Below, piece by piece: positions 1 to 8,203 of a stretch of 64,000 nucleotides of DNA. Source of the DNA: Bartonella sp. HY038 (GTDB taxonomy: Bacteria; Pseudomonadota; Alphaproteobacteria; Rhizobiales; Rhizobiaceae); contig NZ_CP059725.1 in assembly GCF_014117425.1 (NCBI RefSeq), forward strand, positions 3,213,501 to 3,277,500, given 5' to 3'. Both the position numbers and the translations under genes were made by a program. How positions within the stretch are numbered: position 1 is the stretch's first letter; each line of letters begins with the position of its first letter. Below the pieces are notes generated by a model. The model was not told where the DNA came from, did no database searches, and saw only the letters and a list, made by a program, of their open reading frames with translations.

Positions 1-261
1 GCGGTAGAGCTTGCGCCGCGGCGTATTCGTTGTAATACGATTATTCCCGGTTTAATTGAAACGCCGCAATCGCTTGATGCTAAAAATTCACTTGGTCCTG
101 AAGGTTTGAAAGCTGCCGGCAAGATTATTCCATTAGGCAGAGTTGGAAAGCCTGATGAAGTTGCGGAAGTTATTCAGTTTTTAACCAGCACCAAAGCGAG
201 CTATATTACCGGACAAACGATTATTGTCGATGGCGGACTAACCATTCGTTGGCCCGATTAA
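1..261 (+). CDS. SDR family oxidoreductase, C-terminal part (cut by window edge)
   Basis: The reading frame is open from base 1 to a TAA at 259-261, giving 86 residues that are the C-terminal third of a short-chain dehydrogenase/reductase. The part seen contains the usual segment after the catalytic Tyr/Lys ([13 protein letters not shown], matching the family N-x-I-x-PG-x-I-x-T region), a [13 protein letters not shown] motif and the terminal [13 protein letters not shown] motif that closes the Rossmann fold. The catalytic residues and NAD(P)-binding glycines lie upstream, outside the window. A second SDR follows 110 bp later on the same strand, so the two probably act in one pathway. The substrate cannot be told from sequence. 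Confidence 0.9.
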   Translation, partial: AVELAPRRIRCNTIIPGLIETPQSLDAKNSLGPEGLKAAGKIIPLGRVGKPDEVAEVIQFLTSTKASYITGQTIIVDGGLTIRWPD

Positions 262-370
262 TCGCAATAAATTTGATTAATGGCAATAAACCAGATCAAT
301 GAGAATAAAAATGCCATCTTAAAAATTTAAGCTGGCATTTAAAGGCGAAACTTACAAATAGGTGTAACTT

Positions 371-1120
371 ATGAAACCTTTAAATGAGTGTCGTGTTGTT
401 GTTACCGGCGCGGGTAGCGGCATCGGTTCTGCTATTGCAATTGAATTTGCCAAACAAAATTCAAAATTATTAATAAGTGATATTAACGAGCAAGCAAACG
501 CTAAAACTCTAGCCGAATGCAAGAAATACACCAAGCATGTTATTTCATTTACGGCGGATATTGGCACTGTTGCTGGTTGCCATCAACTCATTGATAGTTG
601 TGTTCGTCATTATGATGGCATCGACGTGCTTGTTAATAATGCTGGTCTGTTGACCCAAGCGCCTGTATTAGATCTCACCCTTGACATGTGGGATCAAATG
701 TTACGGATTGATTTAACCAGCGTTTTTTTAACATCTCAACGCGCACTACCCCATATGATAAAACAAAAATGGGGCAGAATTATTAATATAGCTTCGCAGC
801 TTGGTATTAAAGGAGGAGTTGAGTTGGCACATTATGCGGCAGCAAAAGCCGGTGTTATTGGCTTTACAAAGTCATTAGCCCAAGAAGTTGCAAGGCATAA
901 TGTTTTGGTGAATGCCATTGCCCCAGGGCCAATTTCGACGGCGTTGGTCGATGGTATTAGTGAAAAATGGAAAACTGAAAAAGCTAAAGAATTACCATTG
1001 CAGCGTTTTGGCCAAGCTGAAGAAGTGGCTCCAACAGCTATTTTATTAGCCTCAGATCCTGGGGGTAATCTTTTCGTTGGGCAAACACTTGGCCCCAATA
1101 GCGGCGATGTTATGCCCTAA
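371..1120 (+). CDS. SDR family NAD(P)-dependent oxidoreductase (FabG-like)
   Basis: This is a complete 249-residue classical short-chain dehydrogenase. The N-terminal cofactor motif is VTGAGSGIGSAIA (about residues 11-23, TGxxxGIG). NNAG lies near residue 90. The catalytic tetrad region shows a Ser in NIASQLG and the Tyr-x-x-x-Lys of HYAAAKAG, followed by NAIAPGPIST. The C-terminus ends FVGQTLGPNSGDVMP, so the usual IDGG is replaced by PNSG. An AGGTG lies about 8 bases before the ATG. The next gene, a small MCGLCG protein, begins 9 bp downstream and is followed by a coupled CobW GTPase, so the cluster looks like one operon for a small-molecule pathway. The substrate is unknown. Confidence 0.9.
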   Translation: MKPLNECRVVVTGAGSGIGSAIAIEFAKQNSKLLISDINEQANAKTLAECKKYTKHVISFTADIGTVAGCHQLIDSCVRHYDGIDVLVNNAGLLTQAPVLDLTLDMWDQMLRIDLTSVFLTSQRALPHMIKQKWGRIINIASQLGIKGGVELAHYAAAKAGVIGFTKSLAQEVARHNVLVNAIAPGPISTALVDGISEKWKTEKAKELPLQRFGQAEEVAPTAILLASDPGGNLFVGQTLGPNSGDVMP

Positions 1121-1129
1121 GGAGTTGTT

Positions 1130-1429
1130 ATGTGCGGTTTATGCGGTTTAATTGGCGAAAAGCAGGAATGGAGTGATCAAGTTAAGTCTGATCTACCACT
1201 GCGGCAAAATAGATTGAAAAAAATAAAGTTGATTAATAAAATCCTTCATTATCGACGTTTAACCGTTTCAGATTTTCATGGTGTTAGCTATTTGCTACAG
1301 ACCCCAACCGGTAAATCTGCCATTGTTAGTGGGCTTGATAATTTATGGGACGAATGTAAAAATATAAGCGGTCATTCTATTGATGTATTAAACCCTGATT
1401 TATTATCCTTTATTGAGGACAATAAATGA
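1130..1429 (+). CDS. Small conserved protein with MCGLCG N-terminus, CobW-associated
   Basis: The product has 99 residues. A strong AAGGAG precedes the ATG. The N-terminus MCGLCGLIGE resembles the start of class II glutamine amidotransferases, where Cys2 is the nucleophile, but the rest is far too short for that domain. The central basic stretch (RQNRLKKIKLINKIL) is followed by LTVSDFHGVSYLLQTPTGKSAIVSGLDNLW. I recall similar small proteins beside CobW-like GTPases in other proteobacteria, but no function is established to my knowledge. The stop overlaps the start of the CobW gene as ATGA (1426-1429), so the two are translationally coupled. The paired cysteines (C2, C5) could bind the metal handled by the GTPase; that is inference. 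Confidence 0.75.
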   Translation: MCGLCGLIGEKQEWSDQVKSDLPLRQNRLKKIKLINKILHYRRLTVSDFHGVSYLLQTPTGKSAIVSGLDNLWDECKNISGHSIDVLNPDLLSFIEDNK

Positions 1430-2388
1430 TCCCAATCCATATTATAACCGGCTTTTTAGGCAGTGGTAAAACCAGTTTTATCAAACAATTGCTTAAAAAT
1501 GGTTCGCAAGAAAATACCCTTGTTTTAATCAACGAGTTTGGCAGCATCGGTATTGATGATATTATGGTTCAAAATATTTCAGAAAATACCTATCTTATGC
1601 CTAATGGCTGTATTTGTTGTGCAGTCTTATCTGATTTAAAAATGACACTGTTTAATGTCCTTAATAAGCGAAATAATAAAGAAATACCCTATTTTGATAA
1701 GATATTAATAGAAACCACAGGGCTTGCTAATCCTGCGTCTTTATTGGCCACCATATTGAATGACGTTCATTTAAAGGGCAGTTTTTCAATGAATGGCTTA
1801 ACCACTATTGTGGATGCTGAACATGCTAGATTGCAATATGATTTACACCCAGAATGGCTGACGCAGGTGGTGGCATCGCACCAAATTTTTATAAGTAAAG
1901 TTGATAGGGTCGAACATCAAGAGCTCATCTTTGTACAAAAATTGATAGAGGCCTTAAATCCTGATGCTAATCTTATTTTGAAAGACAACATGGAAACGAT
2001 GAAACAGTTGTTTTTGCGAGATGAAAACTTGAAATGTGATTATCAAAAGGCTCTCATATTTAATAAAGATGAAAATAAAATTCACAATCAAGCTGTAAGT
2101 TTTACTATCACCCATGATAAGCCGATAAATTGGCTCATCTTTGGATTATGGCTTAATCTATTATTGAAAAAACATGGTGAGAATATTTTACGCGTAAAAG
2201 GCATTTTAAATCTTGAAGATTCAAAAAATCCAATATTGATCCATGGGGTTCAACATTGCTTATACCCACCAGAACATTTAGAATGTTGGCCGTGGGATGA
2301 CCAATTTTCAAGATTGGTTTTTATTGTTAGAAATATAGAGCGTGAAAATATAGTGCGGTCCTTTAAGGCTTTCACATCATTGACTTAA
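1426..2388 (+). CDS. CobW/COG0523-family metallochaperone GTPase
   Basis: This 320-residue G3E-class GTPase has a Walker A GFLGSGKTS at residues 9-17, a Walker B/G3-like ETTGLANP, an SKVD guanine-specificity motif, and the family metal-binding CxCC motif (GCICCA, C62/C64/C65). A CobW C-terminal domain follows (GILNLEDSKNPILIHGVQH). Members deliver zinc or cobalt to client enzymes, often under metal limitation. The start overlaps the stop of the MCGLCG protein gene (ATGA), which suggests paired synthesis. The preceding SDR is a possible beneficiary. I saw no clear Zur box upstream. The gene converges on the asparaginase gene with a gap of 43 bp. Confidence 0.92.
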   Translation: MIPIHIITGFLGSGKTSFIKQLLKNGSQENTLVLINEFGSIGIDDIMVQNISENTYLMPNGCICCAVLSDLKMTLFNVLNKRNNKEIPYFDKILIETTGLANPASLLATILNDVHLKGSFSMNGLTTIVDAEHARLQYDLHPEWLTQVVASHQIFISKVDRVEHQELIFVQKLIEALNPDANLILKDNMETMKQLFLRDENLKCDYQKALIFNKDENKIHNQAVSFTITHDKPINWLIFGLWLNLLLKKHGENILRVKGILNLEDSKNPILIHGVQHCLYPPEHLECWPWDDQFSRLVFIVRNIERENIVRSFKAFTSLT

Positions 2389-2431
2389 GCTTGTTCATTC
2401 AAACGAAATGGCTTCTCATCTGAAGCAACAT

Positions 2432-3421
2432 TCAAGGATTATAGGCGTTAAAAAATGCTTTAATATCACTAATTGATTGGTCGCTTGCCAATAATGCCCA
2501 TAGCAATAGTCGTGCTTGGCGTGGGTTTAGCCATTTTGCTAATATTACCCCCTTAGCGGCAAGATCAATCTCGGAGCCACAAAACCCATAGGTTTTAGCT
2601 GCTGTGGAGCCGCTATAGGTTCTACTTGCTAGAATAATTAGTTTTTTATCCATGTAACGCGTAATGATTGCCATTTCATCTTGTGAAACATGGCCGGCGC
2701 CAAACCCAGCAATCACTATGCCGTGGTAATGATTTTGCTCAAGCATCATTTCTAACACGTCAACATCACCATCAAGCAGGCATTCATAAAAGCCAATTTT
2801 TACGCTTTTTTTAAGCAGCTGTGCATCTAATTTAGGTAGATCTTTTAAGGACGAGAAGAAGATAGGGCGGTCTTCAACAACATATCCTAGCGATCCACCA
2901 ATGCTGGATATAAAAGTTGCAACATCAAGTGTATGGGATTTACGTATAAAGCGTGCTGCATGAATAGTGTTGTTTAGTACAACAAGTACCCCACGACCAA
3001 TAGTATCAGGACTTGCTGCCGTTATAACTGACGATAAAATATTGGCTGGCCCATCAGCGCCGGCAGCATTGGGTGTGCGCATGGCTCCTGTTACGATTAA
3101 TGGCTTATCATGTTTCCAAAAAAGATCGAGCAAAAAGGCAGTTTCTTCAAGGGTGTCGGTTCCTTGGGTTAAAACAATGCCATCTGCGCCATTTAAAATT
3201 TGTTGCTCAGCCCAATGTAAAACATCCATGATATGTTGGATTTTTAATGACGGACTAGGAAGCTGTAATAAGGTTTCAGCTTGTATATGTGCAAATTGCT
3301 TTAAATCAGGAACCGCATTTACTAATAATTCGGCCGTGAGCTTTGGAACAACACCGCCATGTTGCTCGTCCTTGACCATTGCAATAGTACCACCAAGACT
3401 ACCTATTGAAATAAATGCCAT
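2432..3421 (-). CDS. L-asparaginase (asparaginase/glutaminase family)
   Basis: The enzyme hydrolyses asparagine to aspartate and ammonia. The first catalytic Thr is in GSLGGTIAM near the N-terminus and the second motif is LTQGTDTLEETAF (Thr-Asp pair). The family sequence GADGPANI is also present. I chose the ATG at 3421 (329 residues) because AGGA sits 8 bases before it. An ATG three codons upstream overlaps that Shine-Dalgarno. No signal peptide is visible, so the enzyme is probably cytoplasmic. The gene faces the CobW gene and is followed upstream by about 950 bp without intact genes. Confidence 0.9.
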   Translation of the reverse strand: MAFISIGSLGGTIAMVKDEQHGGVVPKLTAELLVNAVPDLKQFAHIQAETLLQLPSPSLKIQHIMDVLHWAEQQILNGADGIVLTQGTDTLEETAFLLDLFWKHDKPLIVTGAMRTPNAAGADGPANILSSVITAASPDTIGRGVLVVLNNTIHAARFIRKSHTLDVATFISSIGGSLGYVVEDRPIFFSSLKDLPKLDAQLLKKSVKIGFYECLLDGDVDVLEMMLEQNHYHGIVIAGFGAGHVSQDEMAIITRYMDKKLIILASRTYSGSTAAKTYGFCGSEIDLAAKGVILAKWLNPRQARLLLWALLASDQSISDIKAFFNAYNP

Positions 3422-3635
3422 CTTAATCATCCTGTAATTTATCTATGTATTCTTATCGGTCAAAATATGCCCAAGCCACTGATTTAAAGCAACGACAATA
3501 AGGAAGTTGAAACCTTAAATCGTCAGTTTTAAGTGCTTCTTAGTCTTAGCAAAAATATCCCTTTTGTTGAAGCCTTAAAAGGATTATGTCAAATTATCGC
3601 CTCGTTAGCCGATTGGTAAGTTTTGCCAAGAGAGA

Positions 3636-3834
3636 TTAACCTGCAAAAAGCCGATCATCTTTGAAAGTCTTGCAAAAAAAACGCGTGGCAGCATTTTTAT
3701 CTCTCGATGCTTTCGTCAAAAAATCAATGGAAACGCCGTGTTTATCAATTGCTCGATAGAGATATTTCTCCAAATCTAACCGCTAAATCAGTATTAGGCC
3801 CTTTAACCTTGATTGTGGTGTTATCAATGGAAGT
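3636..3834 (-). pseudogene. Fragment of IS6-family transposase (frameshifted)
   Basis: On the minus strand, an uninterrupted piece reads YLYRAIDKHGVSIDFL then TKASRDKNAATRFFCKTFKDD, ending at a stop at 3636-3638. This matches the region after the first catalytic Asp in IS6/IS240-type DDE transposases (consensus YRAVD..G.T.DF.L...RD..AA.RF..K). Just upstream, in a different frame, is IDNTTIKVKG, which corresponds to the family W-x-(V/I)DETY(V/I)K(V/I)KG motif with DET changed to DNT. A frameshift and a short insertion separate the two. The N-terminal HTH, the second Asp and the Glu are missing, so it cannot be active. Confidence 0.75.
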
Positions 3835-4035
3835 GTAAAAATGGGCGAGAACTGCAATATTGCCGAATTATTTAAATTGGCTTTAAAATCATTCCTTGAC
3901 CAATTGGTTTTTAAAGGCTGAAATAAATTAGTCTCTAATCTTTTAAGTCATGTCTCCCTAAAATAGGTAAACCCAAGGGGGTAGATAAGTCTCAAGGTTT
4001 TATATTTTTTACGTTTACGCAGATTACAAATGATA

Positions 4036-4049
4036 TTTGCGACAGGGCC
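4036..4049 (-). repeat. IS6-type terminal inverted repeat remnant
   Basis: The plus-strand sequence TTTGCGACAGGGCC reads GGCCCTGTCGCAAA on the minus strand. It matches the 14-bp end of IS26 (GGCACTGTTGCAAA) at 12 of 14 positions. It lies about 200 bp upstream of the transposase fragment in the transposase orientation, where the left end is expected. I did not find the partner end near 3430-3630, so the right end seems lost. Confidence 0.55.
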
Positions 4050-4387
4050 CTTTAAACCCTAAACTTTTGTCTAAATTTATTGTCATTTGCGGTGTGATTT
4101 TAAAAAAATATGCCGCGGGTGAGGGCGGTAATTTAAATTATTTTGCCATAAAACCAACGATTACTATTGTTACAAATGAAATATAAATTATTTAAATTTA
4201 AACAGGTCTAAGAAAACAACTCAATTAAAGTGATAATCATTGCTTTTTATTGGTTTTTTTTGTAGCGCTGGTTTAAAGAATTTAAAATAGTATTAGCGAT
4301 TATCCAACTAAAATTGCAACTGCATCAAACCAATGGGGCGAGCCAAGGGACCGTGTCAAAAGGTGGTGATGAAGTGCGGAGATTGAC

Positions 4388-5305
4388 ATGAAGTTGAAGC
4401 GGCCATCCTTTACGGCAAATTCCATTGCATTGGGTGTTATTTTGATGATTTTGGGGCAATTTATGTTTGCCGCCAATGACACAATGGGTAAAATTTTGGT
4501 GCAAGGCTTTGCCGTGGGACAATTGATTGTTTTTAGATCAATTGGCGCATTTATTATTTTAACTCCAATGCTAAGCCAAAAGAAGCCGCAAGATATTATA
4601 AAGCCGCCTCGTCCCTATTTACTCGCTTTAAGGGGGCTATGCTCGGTTGGTGATGCCGTATTCTTTTATTCTGCACTGATTTATTTGCCATTAACCGATG
4701 TAATGACCTTTTATATGGCTGTGCCAATTTATGTTGCAGTCTTTTCGCATTTTTTCCTTGGTGAAAGAATTGCTTGGCGGCGGTGGCTTGCCATTTGTAT
4801 TGGCTTTGTCGGGGTTGTCATTGCTATGCGTCCATCGACCAATATGATTTCACTCCCATCAGCCTTTGCCTTGTTTAGCAGTTTTTGCTTTACTTTCGTG
4901 CTGATTTTAGGGCGCTCATTACGTTCAACCAGTGATACAATATCGGTTGCTTGGCAAAATAGTATTGCACTGGTGATTGGTTTGTTTATGATTGTTGGCC
5001 ATTGGCAAACTCCAGATTTTTCCCAATCCATTTCGCTTTTATTGCTAGGTATTGTTGCTTGCATCGCGCATTTGCTCATTTCACGCTCGCTTAAAATGGC
5101 ACCAGCCTCGGTACTTGCGCCTTTGCAATATACCATGCTGCTTTGGGGGATTATCTTCGATATTGTTATCTTTAAACATTATCCTGATGCGATGATTTTG
5201 CTTGGCGCTGGAATTATTGTTCTTGCTGGTCTTTTCATCTTCCACCGCAAAAAAGTGGTTACCGATCATATTCCAAAGTCCGACGTGCCTAATATTACGC
5301 ACTAG
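4388..5305 (+). CDS. EamA/DMT-family transporter
   Basis: This 305-residue inner-membrane protein has about ten hydrophobic segments arranged as two EamA halves (for example GVILMILGQFMFAANDTMGK at the start and AGIIVLAGLFIFHRKK at the end). Members export metabolites or amino acids, or take up compounds such as S-adenosylmethionine; the substrate cannot be read from sequence. The start ATG has GGAG 7 bases before it. The gene stands alone and ends before a hairpin terminator at 5386-5413. The IS remnant lies directly upstream. Confidence 0.9.
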   Translation: MKLKRPSFTANSIALGVILMILGQFMFAANDTMGKILVQGFAVGQLIVFRSIGAFIILTPMLSQKKPQDIIKPPRPYLLALRGLCSVGDAVFFYSALIYLPLTDVMTFYMAVPIYVAVFSHFFLGERIAWRRWLAICIGFVGVVIAMRPSTNMISLPSAFALFSSFCFTFVLILGRSLRSTSDTISVAWQNSIALVIGLFMIVGHWQTPDFSQSISLLLLGIVACIAHLLISRSLKMAPASVLAPLQYTMLLWGIIFDIVIFKHYPDAMILLGAGIIVLAGLFIFHRKKVVTDHIPKSDVPNITH

Positions 5306-5385
5306 ATCATTTTTAACGAAATGCTTGTCTAGTATTTTAATTTTCACATGGAGCTGATAAACTTATAAAAGCTTGGAAAACTTTG

Positions 5386-5413
5386 AAAGGGTAAAACTTG
5401 GTTTGCCCTTTTT
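5386..5413 (+). terminator. Rho-independent terminator after the EamA gene
   Basis: AAAGGGTAAA (5386-5395) pairs with TTTGCCCTTT (5402-5411), with one G-U pair and a 6-nt loop, followed by further T residues. It lies about 80 bp after the EamA stop. Confidence 0.6.
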
Positions 5414-5504
5414 AGGATAAATGCCTATATGACCCTTTGATAGAAAAATTCTAGAGATAGAATAATTATAGATTTTCGCTTTTGAAGAAGTGGTGGAAAC
5501 GCAA

Positions 5505-6617
5505 ATGACAGATGTAACAGCGATCAAAACGCCTTATTATCTTATTGATAAGTCCAAACTTGTCCGCAATATGGAGCTTATTGCCAAATTGCGTGAAAAG
5601 TCTGGTGCAAAAGCGCTTCTTGCATTGAAATGTTTTGCCACTTGGTCGGTGTTTGATTTTATGCGCGATTATATGGATGGCACCACATCCTCTTCGCTTT
5701 ATGAGTTAAAGCTTGGTCGCGAAAAATTTGGTAAAGAAACCCATGCCTATTCGGTTGCTTGGGCTGATCATGAAATTGATGAAGCGATTTCTTATGCCGA
5801 TAAAATGATTTTTAATTCCATCAGCCAACTTAACCGTTTTGGTGAGCAATCATCCTCTATTAAACGTGGTTTGCGTTTAAATCCACAAATGAGTTCATCA
5901 AGTTTTGATTTGGCCGATCCTGCGCGCCCTTTTAGTCGCCTTGGCGAATGGGATGCCAAAAAAATTGAAACCGTGCTTGATCAAATTAGCGGCTTTATGA
6001 TTCACAATAATTGTGAAAATGGCGATTTTGCGCTTTTTGACCGTATGCTTAGTGAAATTGAACAGCGTTTTGGTTCGCTATTTAATCATGTTGATTGGAT
6101 CAGTCTTGGCGGCGGTATTCACTTTACTGGTGAGGGCTATCCAATTGATGCGCTAGCAGATCGCTTGAAGCGGTTTTCCGACACGCATAATGTTACGGTC
6201 TTTCTTGAGCCGGGCGAGGCGTCGATTACTCGCTCAACTACATTAGAAGTTACAGTATTAGATGTGCTCAATAATGGTAAGGATTTGGCTATTGTCGATT
6301 CGTCGATTGAAGCGCATATGCTAGATTTGCTAATCTATCGCGAAAATGCTAAAATTTTGCCAAATAGCGGCCCTCATGAAATCATGGTTTGCGGCAAATC
6401 TTGTCTTGCTGGCGATATTTTTGGCACCTATCAATTTCCTGAAAAGCTAAAAATTGGCGATCGTCTATCGGTGCAAGATGCTGCCGGCTATACAATGGTT
6501 AAGAAAAATTGGTTTAATGGTGTTAATATGCCAGCAATTGCCATTAAGGAATTGGATGGCAGTGTTCGTGTACAACGCGAATTTGATTATAATGATTATA
6601 TGAACAGTCTTTCTTGA
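5505..6617 (+). CDS. nspC: Carboxynorspermidine/carboxyspermidine decarboxylase
   Basis: This PLP-dependent fold III decarboxylase removes CO2 from carboxy(nor)spermidine, the last step of the alternative spermidine pathway. The N-terminus TPYYLIDKSKLVRNM and ALLALKCFATW (the PLP Lys, about residue 42) are hallmark sequences. GGGIHFTGEGYP and the VCGKSCLAGDIFG motif carrying the catalytic Cys are also present. The frame could begin at GTG 5490, but ATG 5505 (370 residues) has GGTGGA about 8 bases upstream and gives the usual family N-terminus. The partner carboxynorspermidine synthase starts 263 bp downstream. Length is normal. Confidence 0.93.
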   Translation: MTDVTAIKTPYYLIDKSKLVRNMELIAKLREKSGAKALLALKCFATWSVFDFMRDYMDGTTSSSLYELKLGREKFGKETHAYSVAWADHEIDEAISYADKMIFNSISQLNRFGEQSSSIKRGLRLNPQMSSSSFDLADPARPFSRLGEWDAKKIETVLDQISGFMIHNNCENGDFALFDRMLSEIEQRFGSLFNHVDWISLGGGIHFTGEGYPIDALADRLKRFSDTHNVTVFLEPGEASITRSTTLEVTVLDVLNNGKDLAIVDSSIEAHMLDLLIYRENAKILPNSGPHEIMVCGKSCLAGDIFGTYQFPEKLKIGDRLSVQDAAGYTMVKKNWFNGVNMPAIAIKELDGSVRVQREFDYNDYMNSLS

Positions 6618-6753
6618 CATGAAATTGTAACATAAATGCCATAAGCGAAAATGTGAGATAATATCACGTAAATGGCTTAATAATGTTGATGAAACCGCTT
6701 ATCAAGGCAACAGTGTTAATCGCAATCTTGCTAAGTGGGACGCGTTATATTAG

Positions 6754-6795
6754 AAGGGTTTTTAAACATGCGCTATGCGTTTTTTAAAGCCCTTA
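6754..6795. repeat. Inverted repeat between nspC and the synthase gene
   Basis: AAGGGTTTTTAAA near 6754 can pair with TTTAAAGCCCTT ending at 6794. It lacks a T tract, so it may be a weak attenuator or chance. The rest of the 263-bp gap holds nothing else I recognise; the synthase gene has an AAGGAG at about 6864. Confidence 0.25.
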
Positions 6796-6880
6796 AACCT
6801 CACTGAAATATTGATTGGCATGGTGCCAGAACGGATATTTCATAACCATTGATAGCAAGCTATAAGGAGATAAACCGGGA

Positions 6881-8119
6881 ATGAAAAAGAATGTCCTGAT
6901 TATTGGCGCCGGCGGGGTGGCACAGGTTGTTGCCCATAAATGTGCTCAAAATAACGATATTCTTGGCGATCTTCATATTGCATCACGTAGAATTGCAAAA
7001 TGTGAGATCATCATTGCTTCGGTCAAAGAAAAAAATTCCATGAAAGTTGATGGAGTTTTCAAAGCCCATAGCCTTGATGCCATGAATGTTGCGGCAACCG
7101 TTGAGCTGATTAAAAATAACAATATTGAAATTGTTATCAATGTTGGTTCTGCTTTTTTGAATATGTCGGTGCTTTCCGCCTGTGTTGAGGCAAAGGTTGC
7201 ATATATTGATACAGCGATCCATGAAGACCAGTTGAAGATTTGCGAAACTCCACCTTGGTATGGCAATTATGAATGGCCACGCCGTGAGGAATGTGAAAAA
7301 GCTGGTGTTACCGCAATTCTTGGTGCAGGGTTTGATCCTGGTGTTGTTAATGCCTATGCTGCTTTAGCGCGTGACAATTATTTCGACACGATGGAATCGA
7401 TTGATATTATTGATATTAATGCGGGAAGTCACGGGCGCTGGTTTGCTACAAATTTTGATCCTGAAATCAACTTCCGTGAATTTACTGGTCAAGTTTGGTC
7501 TTGGCAGGATAATAATTGGACATCGAATGAGATGTTTGAAGTGCGCAAGGATTGGGATTTACCAGTTGTTGGCACTAGCACAACCTATATGACTGGACAT
7601 GATGAAATTCATTCCTTGTCTAAAAATCTTGATGTGCCAAATATTCGCTTCTGGATGGGCTTTGGTGAGCGTTATATCACTGTATTTAATGTTTTAAAAA
7701 ATCTTGGTCTGTTATCTGAACAGCCAGTTAAAACAGCTGAAGGCTTGGAAGTTGTGCCGCTTAAAGTGGTTAAAGCTGTCTTGCCTGATCCATCATCACT
7801 TGCACCTGATTATACCGGTAAAACTTGCATTGGTGACCTTGTTAAGGGTAAAAAGGACGGTAAAGAGCGCGAAGTTTTCATCTATAATGTTGCCGATCAC
7901 CGCGAAGCTTATGATGAAACTGGCGCGCAGGGTATTTCTTACACTGCTGGTGTTCCAGCCGCAGCTGCTGCATTATTGGTTGCAACCGGCGAATGGGACG
8001 TAAAAACCATGGCCAATATTGAAGAATTAGCGCCGCAGCCTTTCTTAGCATTGCTTGATAAAATGGGGCTGCCAACCCGCATTAAAGAAGGCGAAAATGA
8101 TAAGCCATTAGAGCTTTAA
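6881..8119 (+). CDS. Carboxynorspermidine synthase (saccharopine dehydrogenase family)
   Basis: The product has 412 residues. It condenses aspartate semialdehyde with a diamine and reduces the Schiff base with NAD(P)H to give carboxy(nor)spermidine. It begins with the dinucleotide-binding motif VLIIGAGGVAQVVAHKC and has the family LGAGFDPGVVNAYAALA segment and TSTTYMTGHDEIHSL. In Hyphomicrobiales this LYS1-like family member sits with nspC, as here, which separates it from true lysine-pathway saccharopine dehydrogenases. With nspC it supplies spermidine or norspermidine. A strong terminator follows the stop. Confidence 0.92.
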   Translation: MKKNVLIIGAGGVAQVVAHKCAQNNDILGDLHIASRRIAKCEIIIASVKEKNSMKVDGVFKAHSLDAMNVAATVELIKNNNIEIVINVGSAFLNMSVLSACVEAKVAYIDTAIHEDQLKICETPPWYGNYEWPRREECEKAGVTAILGAGFDPGVVNAYAALARDNYFDTMESIDIIDINAGSHGRWFATNFDPEINFREFTGQVWSWQDNNWTSNEMFEVRKDWDLPVVGTSTTYMTGHDEIHSLSKNLDVPNIRFWMGFGERYITVFNVLKNLGLLSEQPVKTAEGLEVVPLKVVKAVLPDPSSLAPDYTGKTCIGDLVKGKKDGKEREVFIYNVADHREAYDETGAQGISYTAGVPAAAAALLVATGEWDVKTMANIEELAPQPFLALLDKMGLPTRIKEGENDKPLEL

Positions 8120-8152
8120 ATTTTTGCTTTTCAAAAATTGGAAATTATCAAT

Positions 8153-8189
8153 AAACCCTGTTAGATTATCGTCTAACAGGGTTTTTTTT
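8153..8189 (+). terminator. Rho-independent terminator
   Basis: A perfect 13-bp stem (AAACCCTGTTAGA at 8153-8165 with TCTAACAGGGTTT at 8172-8184) and a 6-nt loop are followed by a T run. It closes the nspC/carboxynorspermidine synthase unit. Confidence 0.9.
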
Positions 8190-8203
8190 AAGGTTGGGGC
8201 AAA

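Larger units (their letters stand above)
3422..4387. other. Long intergenic region with IS remnant
   Basis: About 965 bp lack an intact gene. The middle (about 3636-4049) carries a decayed IS6-family transposase fragment on the minus strand and one terminal-repeat-like sequence, listed separately. The flanks 3422-3600 and 4060-4370 show nothing I can name. The EamA gene at 4388 has a good GGAG site 7 bases before its ATG. Confidence 0.6.
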
